NCBI GenBank assembly: GCA_016169945.1
Contig: JADLSH010000358.1
Span: forward strand, 4,621,001-4,685,000
Reading direction: 5' to 3'
DNA length: 64,000 nucleotides
Origin: Trachythela sp. YZ-2020
Taxonomy: Eukaryota; Cnidaria; Anthozoa; Malacalcyonacea; Clavulariidae
The notes below the pieces were generated by a model. That model had not been told where the DNA came from. It worked only from the letters and a program-made list of their open reading frames with translations, and did not search any database. The position numbers were made by a program, and so were the translations under genes. Of this stretch, positions 56,627-64,000 are shown piece after piece. Every line of letters starts with the position of its first letter. Within the stretch, counting starts at the first letter, position 1.

Positions 56627-59563
56627 TTAGAATTTATGGCACGAGCAGTCAGGCACCAATGTCCACGTGCAAGGCATGTCTATTTCAAATTGTTCCTCAA
56701 GGCAGTGTTTGTACACGTCCTTGATGTTTCTTTTGAAAGAGGAGAGGTTGGTGAAGCTGGTAGGAGGAAGTATTCTGCAGACATAGTTCCATACTTTAAC
56801 AATGCGATTGAAGTAGGAAGCTTGGAAAGTACTTGATTTGCAGAGTGGAGTTTTAAGTGTCAGTGAAGGATTTTTGCTGAGCCTTGTACGACCATTGTTC
56901 ACAAACGAAACAAAGGTATGCACATCGAGATCGATATTTCCATAAAGTGCCTTGAAGAAGAACACCAAATCTGCAATTTCCCTTTCATAACAGAGTGGAA
57001 GTAAGTTGAGGGTTGTTAACCGCTGTTTGTACGTGATTTCTCCACGCTTTAATTTCAGTATCCAAGCTGTAGCTCTTCTCTGGATACTTTCCACTTTAGA
57101 TCTCAGTTTGGTGGAATGCGGAGACCAGACCTCGGAAGCATAGCTTAGCTGAGATCTAACAAGCGTCAAGTATAGCGTCCGCCTCACAGTTCTGTTGGTC
57201 AAGAGAGGACAAGTTCTTTTCAGTAGTCCAAGCATCTTGTTCCCTTTTGTGGCGATGGTAAAGATATGGTCGTCCCACGAAAGGTTATTATTGACGCAAA
57301 CACCAAGATCTTTCTCTTTCTCTACACGCAATAATGGTTTCGAGTTCATTTGGTAGGCATACGTCAACGGAGATTTTTTCCTTGTGATTGTCAGCACCTT
57401 ACACTTGGATGAGTTGAAATCAAGGTTGTTGTCACGGCTCCAGCAGTCAAGATTGGTTAGTGCTTGTTGTATTTTTTCACAATCAGCTATCGACTTAATG
57501 GGATTGTGCACTTTGGTGTCGTCTGCGTACAGAGCTGTCATATTCTCATCAGGCAAGATGTCAGGAAGGTCATTGATAAAGATCACAAAGAGAACAGGTC
57601 CAAGGATGCTTCCTTGCGGTACTCCAGATGTTACGGGCGCCCAATGCGAAGCAGCTCCATCAACAACCACTCTCTGACATCGACCATTGAGGTAATCTGC
57701 AAACCATTCGTATAACTGGCCTGTCACACCATACGATCTCAGCTTCTGTAGTAGGATTTGGTGGTCGACAGTGTCGAAAGCTTTGGCGAAATCTAAGTAA
57801 ACAATGTCGGTTTGGATGTTTTTGTCAAGGGATTGTCCGATGGCGTGTAGAACAGACAAGAGCTGTGTGACACATGATCGTTGCCTTAGAAAGCCATGTT
57901 GTGATTTCGTGATAAGGTGTCTAATATGGTCGTAAAATCTGAAGCACACGCAACGTTCCAAAACTTTTCCAAGAATTGGCAGCAACGAAATCGGTCTGTA
58001 ATTCTCGACTGGTTCTTTACGTTCCTTTTTATGAACCGGAGTCACATTAGCGGATTTCCACTCAGATGGAATATTACCAGTATGCAGAGAATGGTTGAAA
58101 AGTTCACAGATGCTTGGTGCAATTTCAAGGCAGCATGCTTGCAAAAGTCGAGATGGAATGCCATCGGGGCCGGTTGCTTTGGAGGTATCAAGGCAGCTCA
58201 AACATTGTACAACTTCATCGACAGCGAGTGTTATCTCGGAGATTTGTCCCTCTGCTTCCAAAGGGGCTGGGAAATCACCAGGAGCTGAACGGGTTGTAGA
58301 TGGATGGAATACCGAAGAAAAGTAGGAGTTGAAAAGTGTTGCCTTTTCCTCGGCCGTTTTCGCTGTGATACCATTATACGTAACCTCGCTTTTCTGACGT
58401 TTCTTGTTGTGTAGGATGGCTTTGTGGTAGCTCCAGAACAGTTTCGGTTTGTCGCCAAAGGAACTTTCTATTGTTGAAAGATATTCTCGGTGTTTACGTC
58501 TGATTAGGTACTTGGTTTGCTGAGTAAGAACTCGTAGTTTACGCTTTCGAGTGGTAGATCTGTCCATACGGTATTGTTTCAGTGCATTGTATTTCCTGTT
58601 GATCAAATGACGGACTTCTTTATCGATCCATGGGGCAGTATTGGTGTCTTTGACCGTTTTCATTGGCACATACTTCTTCACCGCAGTCAGGAATACATCT
58701 TTCCATTGTTGCCAGCAGTCATCAATATTGTTTGTTTGAACAATTCTGATAGGAAATTGTGTTAGATAATTACGCAGCCCGTTAAAGTTTCCGTTTTTAT
58801 AATCGAAAACTTGGCGTTTAACTGGTGTGGCTCTTTTGAATTTTAGTTGAACATCAATTTCGACGATGTAATGGTCTGTTGGGAAACCACAAGACTCAGG
58901 ATGGGATAGGTGAACGTCACCGATGATGTCGGGAGTGTTACACAACAACAGGTCGAGCTTATTGCCAGCAATGTGTGTAGGGCCAAGTATGAATTGTTGT
59001 AGGAAGTTGTCGTTGACCATTTCGCAGAAAGATTCATTCTCAGCAGAACCTCGGGTGTTAATAGGGGTATTTTCATCAGAAGACCATTGAACAGATGGTA
59101 GATTAAAGTCTCCTATCACTAAAACACGGCTGGATTCCGGATTTATCTGAATGGAGTTATTTATTGACTGAAGAACATCAGGCGTAGAGTCAGGAGGGCG
59201 ATAGAACGTGTAAAGTATGACCGGTTTGCTGTTTGATTTCATGAGTTCAATAACGACAAGTTCAGTGTTGTCAGGTTCCAGGTCATGTCGACGAGTGACT
59301 TGTATACCTGCTTTCACAGCAACTAGAACACCACCACCAACTCTGCCAGCTCTGTCGCGTCGGAAGATCGATCCATACTTTGGCAGAATTTCGCTATTTA
59401 AGACAGAGTTGTTCAACCAAGTCTCGCAAACACAAATCACGTCATGATTACCACTGTACACCAAATCTTGCAACAAAGAGATTTTACAAACTTTCAAGGA
59501 TTTCTCGTCACTTGGATGAGCAAATGCTTTTAAACTTCGGGCGTTTAAATACAATAACTTCAA
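56627..59563 (-). CDS. Intact LINE endonuclease/reverse transcriptase (CR1-like)
   Basis: Residue numbers count from 59563. Endonuclease at 1-235: 'LLYLNARSL', E47 in 'CVCETWL', 'YRPPDS', D152-x-N154 in 'IGDFNLPSVQW', D230-H231 in 'PTDHYIV'. Linker with basic helices at 240-400. Reverse transcriptase at about 455-740: 'ATGPDGIPSRLL', 'NYRPISLLPILGKVLE', first catalytic Asp in 'YLDFAKAFDTVD' (591), 'SGVPQGSILGPVLF', catalytic pair in 'YADDTK' (679-682), 'KEKDLGVCVNNNLSWDDHI'. The C-terminal domain ends 'CTWTLVPDCSCHKF'. No frameshift or stop in over 2.9 kb, unlike every other LINE here. 59563 is a TTG and not a natural start; the frame continues upstream into the leader ORF. This copy is young or under selection. 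Confidence 0.9.
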   Translation of the reverse strand: MKLLYLNARSLKAFAHPSDEKSLKVCKISLLQDLVYSGNHDVICVCETWLNNSVLNSEILPKYGSIFRRDRAGRVGGGVLVAVKAGIQVTRRHDLEPDNTELVVIELMKSNSKPVILYTFYRPPDSTPDVLQSINNSIQINPESSRVLVIGDFNLPSVQWSSDENTPINTRGSAENESFCEMVNDNFLQQFILGPTHIAGNKLDLLLCNTPDIIGDVHLSHPESCGFPTDHYIVEIDVQLKFKRATPVKRQVFDYKNGNFNGLRNYLTQFPIRIVQTNNIDDCWQQWKDVFLTAVKKYVPMKTVKDTNTAPWIDKEVRHLINRKYNALKQYRMDRSTTRKRKLRVLTQQTKYLIRRKHREYLSTIESSFGDKPKLFWSYHKAILHNKKRQKSEVTYNGITAKTAEEKATLFNSYFSSVFHPSTTRSAPGDFPAPLEAEGQISEITLAVDEVVQCLSCLDTSKATGPDGIPSRLLQACCLEIAPSICELFNHSLHTGNIPSEWKSANVTPVHKKERKEPVENYRPISLLPILGKVLERCVCFRFYDHIRHLITKSQHGFLRQRSCVTQLLSVLHAIGQSLDKNIQTDIVYLDFAKAFDTVDHQILLQKLRSYGVTGQLYEWFADYLNGRCQRVVVDGAASHWAPVTSGVPQGSILGPVLFVIFINDLPDILPDENMTALYADDTKVHNPIKSIADCEKIQQALTNLDCWSRDNNLDFNSSKCKVLTITRKKSPLTYAYQMNSKPLLRVEKEKDLGVCVNNNLSWDDHIFTIATKGNKMLGLLKRTCPLLTNRTVRRTLYLTLVRSQLSYASEVWSPHSTKLRSKVESIQRRATAWILKLKRGEITYKQRLTTLNLLPLCYEREIADLVFFFKALYGNIDLDVHTFVSFVNNGRTRLSKNPSLTLKTPLCKSSTFQASYFNRIVKVWNYVCRILPPTSFTNLSSFKRNIKDVYKHCLEEQFEIDMPCTWTLVPDCSCHKF

Positions 59564-59968
59564 CCCTGCGAGTGTTGTTGAACGGCTGTCCGTTGTTCGC
59601 GTACTTGTCGTTGGACCTGGGTTGGTTCACTTGGTTGCAACATCACCGGCAAGTAGAATACATAGGAGTAGATGCACGTTGCTATTCTCTACATTAAATT
59701 GTAACCCATAGCGGTGGCTAGATTTAGCAGTAGGGAGTGTTGATTTTCGCAAGATATTGTCACGCGTAGAGGTCCAAACACAGCATAATCTGGTGGGGAA
59801 TGATGTTAGTTCTGAAGAGATCGTAATACTCTGGGGGTATTGTTCCAGGTGAACGAATGTAGGTTTAGTTCTTGTTAATAGCCAGACAGGTAATGCGATA
59901 ATCAAGAGCGAAACAGACGCTGAATAAAGTAAATTTCGTCGAGATTTGAAATTCTTTATCTTAATCAT
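59564..59968 (-). CDS. LINE leader ORF with 2A-like motif interrupted by TGA
   Basis: From the ATG at 59968 a 113-codon frame begins 'MIKIKNFKSRRNLLYSAS', a basic start followed by a hydrophobic segment ('VSLLIIALPVWLL', residues 19-31) like a signal anchor. It ends 'HLLLCILLAGDVATK' then TGA (59629-59627) and continues in the same frame 'TNPGPTTSTRTTD' into the endonuclease ORF. A hydrophobic run plus G-D-V ... N-P-G-P is the 2A ribosome-skipping signature known from APE-type non-LTR elements. Here the 9 bases AAGTGAACC (K-stop-T) sit inside it, next to a near-identical ACCAAC, and look like a small duplication. Without readthrough the enzyme ORF would be untranslated from this ATG. Confidence 0.7.
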
Positions 59969-60654
59969 TTGGTTTAAATTGCTCTAATGACTTTATTTAA
60001 TTGCGATTAATGCCAATAATAGTTACACTGAAGAGTTCTAATTAGTGACCGTTGATGACGTGTGATGTGGCGTAGACTGTTTGCTTGCGCGTCGATCAAC
60101 CGTCCAGCGATTTTCAGGTCAAGTAGTCCTTAGCAAAGGTCAAGTAGTTCAAATGCGATAAACGTAGACAATGTACGATACAATATGAAAAGTCAAATAA
60201 ATCACAAATAATCCATCAAAGTTAACAAAAAATAGGCCAAAACGATACGAGTAAACAGACAAACACGATTCCAATGTAGAGACTTGACTTTACACGAAGG
60301 AAGCACGATTACAGGTACATAAAGATGTTGCCATGACGAACGACGATAGACGCAATTAATTCAAAAACTTCCAACGGACAAAATTTTAAAAACACAAATT
60401 ATTTAAATTGTATTTAACATGGAAACACCAAAACTTGACACGATAACAGAAAAAAAAGTACGCAGTTTTCAAAATTTGAAACAAATCCAATAAACGGAAG
60501 ACGAGATAATGACCAACAAGCCAAATTTCACGATTTGTAACGACAGACACTGCAACGCGACGGACGACCACAGTAATAAAATTCAAAATATATGAATAAA
60601 TTTACAGACAAACAGCACCAAAGATAAATCCACTGAGTCACAGTGGATTTATCA
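59969..60654 (-). other. Probable LINE 5' region and flank
   Basis: Non-coding, moderately CA-rich, directly upstream of the intact LINE. A promoter/5' UTR is expected here but I cannot mark its start. A short hairpin (AAATCCACTG ... CAGTGGATTT) lies at 60631-60655. Confidence 0.4.
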
Positions 60655-60697
60655 TAGTACCCTCGCACGGCGCTTCGCGCCGGCTCGGGGATTATGA
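60655..60697 (-). repeat. GC-rich hairpin repeat, copy 3
   Basis: Inverted copy of the motif at 34453-34530: AGTACCCTCGCACGGCGC, TTC, GCGCCGGCTCGGGG. It directly follows the CAGTGGATTT hairpin. Confidence 0.75.
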
Positions 60698-60725
60698 CTC
60701 AAAAAGAAATTTACCAGCCATTTTT

Positions 60726-60917
60726 GGCAACTATAGTACCATAGCACACAAATTTGATCCACAAAAAGTTGTTAGAACAAATTATGGAAAATTTTCAATA
60801 AAAGATAAGGGGACAGAAATATGGAACGTAATACCAGTAAAAATAAGAGATTTATGTACAAAAACGAAATTCAAAAAGAAAATGAAAATATATCTGTTAT
60901 CTGAAAACAAACTATAA
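60726..60917 (+). pseudogene. LINE C-terminal remnant
   Basis: A 63-codon open frame reads 'KVVRTNYGKFSIKDKGTEIW', 'NVIPVKIRDLCTKTKFKKKM' and ends 'KIYLLSENKL' then TAA. This is the usual C-terminal end of CR1/L2-like LINE proteins (R-T-x-Y-G, W-N-x-I-P, F-K-K-K). Only the tail survives. Confidence 0.65.
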
Positions 60918-61303
60918 CACATGTATGTGTAATATAATTGACAATAGTATAATATTATGAATATAGATATAGAGTACATTATGGAAACTCTAGTACGATA
61001 TATATAGTGTATTTACTGTGTAGTTATTGTTAGGTACTGATGACCAACGTTTACCTGAGATTGACACGTATCTTAGTTTTCATATTCATATTCATTTTAT
61101 TAAATATCATGAGCACTATATTAACAGTGAATTGCGATATTCTTACATAGTACATATAATTACATAGTATAATATTACAATAAAATTAAGAATAAAGTGT
61201 CAGTTAAAACTGAACTTAAATAAATTTATATAAACATTATTAGAATTTTACAGTAAAAATCAGAAGAATACAATAATACATAGTATATTTATTTAGAATA
61301 GAA

Positions 61304-62975
61304 CTACAGCCGTCTAAAATTAGTTTCAAAATACATCATAACACATTGCAGGGAAGAAGCTACGTTTAAAAGTTCTGTTCTGCATCTCGGAAGTGTCAAC
61401 GTTTGACTATTGCGTAGGACATAGTTATGTGCATTCGCTCTCGTTTCAGGCAACAGGTAGTTCAAGCGTGACGTGGGTTGACATATCTTACTAAAGGTTT
61501 TTCTACTTAATGTGTAACGTCGTTCACTTAATAATGAACAACCAGACAAGGACATATCGTCGTAGTGATTACCTGGGTACAAAATTCTGAAAGGTCGTTT
61601 CTGCACCTTCTCGAGTTCATCTGACAAGAACACTGGGATAGTGGTATGCCACACTGGGGCGCAAAACTCCAAAACTGACCGTGCAAGAGCTATATAAACG
61701 GTAATCAGATCAATTGCAGGTACACCATTCCGTTTCAGAACACGAAGTATATGAAGTCGCTTGGAGGCTTTAGATATGATACTTTCAAAGAAAATGTTCC
61801 ATTTTAAATTAGATTGAAGGGTAAGAACAAGGACCTTATGATGCTCCGCACGTTCCAGTGGCAGACCATTAATACTCAGAGCAGGGGGAAGATCCTGTAG
61901 TCGTGAGAAGGATATGATAATCTCCTTACATTTGCGAGGATTTAGTTGCATATCATCAACTATTGCCCATGAGTTAATGCTATCCAGTTCTGACTGGCTT
62001 TCAGAGTTGCCATTCACCGGGACAACTTCAGCAACAGTAATATCATCCACATACTTCCAATCCGTCGACTTTGGGGAAGACATTTTAAGGTCGTTTATCA
62101 TTATTACGAAAAGGATTTGGACCCAATTTAGTGCCCTGTGGCACGCCAGCAGTAATTGGTAGCCATTGCGAGATGGTAGACCCAAATTTCACGGCTTGCC
62201 GTCAACAAGTGAGAAAGTTAGAGACCCATGGGATTAAAGACCTCTTTACTCCAATATTAATCAACTTTTGGATAATAATGTTGTGGCTTATCCTGTCAAA
62301 TGCCTTGCTGAAATCCAGAAAACATGCCCTAAGGTAGTTACCAGGGTTATCTAGGGCTTTAAGCCAATTATGAACCAAGTCCAGAAGGCAGTAAGTAGTT
62401 TAACTTCCCTTAAGACTGCCAAACTGTCGAGGATCAATGTCATCGCTGATATCTTCAATCATCCAAGATACAACAAAATCTTCGAGGATTTTCGACAGGA
62501 TGGCGGTTAAGGAAATAGGTCTTATATCACTTTCACTTTCACTTTCAGGTTGAGGGATCTTTTGGACAGGTGTTATGTAAGAGTCTTTCCATATTGCTGG
62601 GACGGTTCCAGATGACAACGATTTGTTGAAGATAGTTGTAACAGGCTCAGCAACTCAAAGGCAAATTCCTCATGCAGTCGTGCTGGGATATGATCCCGGC
62701 CGGACCAGATGCTTTAAGACTATTCAAGTTTGATAGTTTTTTGCAAACTTGATATCAGACAAGGTCTTACCCTCACGATGCAAACTGATGTTCGATGATT
62801 TTTTTGTTCGTCCTGAAAGCTTGTTCACTATATCCCACCATCGTTTACAGTTATTCTTTGATAAGTTTCTAGTTTTATCAGCATAACGGTTTTTCTTTCT
62901 TTTACTAGTATAAAGTATATTGTTCAGGGAGTGCCATACTCGCAAAAGCCTTCCAATCATGTAATAGATAAACAC
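61304..62975 (-). pseudogene. LINE copy 6 (VDD family), broken
   Basis: A minus-strand copy of the copy-2 family. 5' to 3': linker 'NNCKRWWDIVNKLSGR' (62975-62724), fingers 'IWKDSYITPVQKIPQP' and 'DIRPISLTAILSKILEDF' with 'RQFGSLKGS' (62618-62400), a damaged palm (62390-62190; frame-shifted 'DFSKAFDRI' equivalent), then an open 293-codon frame with 'KYVDDITVAEVV' (catalytic pair), 'SIISKASKRLHILRVLKRNG', 'LEFCAPVWHTTIPVFLSDEL', 'QKRPFRILYPGNHYDD' and 'LPRCRTELLNVA', ending at 61304. It is the best preserved 3' half of this family here. Confidence 0.85.
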
Positions 62976-63560
62976 ATATCATAGCTCATGAAATGTAACA
63001 TAGGCATATTTGGAGTAAAATATTATATATCTTCTATACTCGATTAGATATATGCAAGCCCATGGTGTTTTCACGCTTAGAGGTCGGGATTTTGCGGTTT
63101 TGAGTTTTGACTTTGAAAGAACAACTTTAGCTGAATTAGATGTATGTAATGTCATTACCAAACACCGATACGTCATAGTAGACCTAACCTTATCATAAAT
63201 AAATATTTTTTTACATGTTTTAGAAATAGATACTGAATAAGTACGTTTACATGGATTAAAAAACATCGTCTATGTCTAAAAACTCGGCGAACTTTAAAAC
63301 TTGTATAATTAGCTGCGGTTATATGTTGAGACGATTTCACCGCACTTGTGTGCGGTTTGAAATTTGCTTCTTAATATATTTCTACAGCACGGATGAGCAT
63401 TCGACCAGATGATACCTTTGGATAATTGCTTTATAGTACCAAAAATTCGTTTTCTTGACCATGCACAAGCTTGCATAAACACGAACAAGATGGAACAAAG
63501 TGTTTGACCGAATCATAGTTAATTGATTTCATGGTTTGGAGCCTGACTCGATGGGAGTAA
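62976..63560. other. AT-rich spacer
   Basis: No gene recognised; a short hairpin CCGCACTTGTGTGCGG lies near 63342. Confidence 0.5.
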
Positions 63561-63565
63561 AATAT

Positions 63566-63826
63566 AACCCATTATCTATGTTTTTGTGTAGGTTTGTGGT
63601 AAAATGTGGTCCTTGTTGGTCACGTGTGTGTTGTATCAGTTTCGCCCAACCAACCAACAGCAATGTTTTGTCTTACAGTAATTATCCATCCGTGACTTGA
63701 ACATTTGGTTAGTTTAGAGATTGCTATTGGTGGATTGGGTGAAAATACAACACGCGCGTACCGACTCGACGTACGCGGCGAACAAGGACCATATTTTTGC
63801 ATAAACTATAGACTAACATAGATAAT
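63566..63826. mobile_element. Foldback element (~260 bp)
   Basis: Imperfect inverted arms of about 100 bp share, in order, ATTATCTATGTT, GGTCCTTGTT, GTGTTGTAT and CCCAA(C/T)C. The interior is only about 50 bp. Non-coding. Confidence 0.65.
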
Positions 63827-63927
63827 GAGTTTCAAACCATGTATTCTATTAACTGTGGCAGAGTTTATAGACTATATTCTATTAGTAGAAATTGTGAGGT
63901 GGTTATTTCTTTTCCCGCATTCTGATT

Positions 63928-63982
63928 GGACGAAATTGAGCGTCCAAAAAGTGATAGCTACTGGCTACCCAGTGGCTATCAC
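63928..63982. repeat. Paired short hairpins at the window end
   Basis: TTGGACG ... CGTCCAA (63928-63949) is followed by GTGATAGCTACTGG / CCAGTGGCTATCAC (63951-63982). They probably belong to a foldback element that continues past the window. Confidence 0.6.
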
Positions 63983-64000
63983 ATTTTTTCAAAATGGCTT

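Overview
This is animal nuclear DNA: AT-rich, with no bacterial-style gene packing, GT-AG introns, tRNA-derived SINEs, and abundant decayed LINEs and cut-and-paste DNA transposons. The repertoire (CR1/L2-like LINEs with one 2A-like motif, a P-element/THAP9-like transposase, PIF/Harbinger, a MULE with a SWIM finger, hAT-type foldback elements, Gypsy) fits a marine invertebrate. A cnidarian is my best guess, from general resemblance only; no rRNA, mitochondrial or marker gene is present to prove it.

Layout. 1-5.2 kb: a broken LINE flanked by inverted arrays of 21-bp tandem units. 5.3-8.15 kb: an unknown ORF fragment and a decayed PIF/Harbinger transposon with its transposase and its Myb-like partner gene. 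8.6-9.6 kb: a rhodopsin-class GPCR pseudogene. 10-11.9 kb: a 'VDD' LINE copy. 12.5-24.5 kb: a large P-element/THAP9-like region. It holds a 1.6-kb inverted repeat, a plus-strand transposase pseudogene broken by two hAT-like insertions with target duplications, and a minus-strand C2H2/accessory gene remnant. 26.8-30.3 kb: two opposed 'VDD' LINE remnants around a Gypsy gag fragment. 30.7-32.9 kb: a MULE/SWIM transposase remnant. 33.7-42.9 kb: nested non-autonomous DNA transposons, several with readable target duplications, and a cluster of hairpins. 43.2-43.6 kb: a tRNA-derived SINE.

The only clear host gene lies at 45.5-55.2 kb on the plus strand. Four exons with consistent intron phases encode a signal peptide and two fibronectin-III-like domains with the cysteine and degenerate WSxWS layout of a class I cytokine receptor. 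The rest of the gene is not visible and probably continues past the window.

Behind it, 56.6-59.97 kb on the minus strand, is a nearly intact LINE. Its 977-residue endonuclease/reverse-transcriptase frame is uninterrupted. Upstream, in the same frame, is a 113-codon leader ending in a 2A-like motif split by a TGA that appears to come from a 9-bp duplication. The last 3.5 kb hold further LINE debris and foldback elements. Apart from the receptor gene, nearly all recognisable coding sequence belongs to mobile elements, most of them dead.
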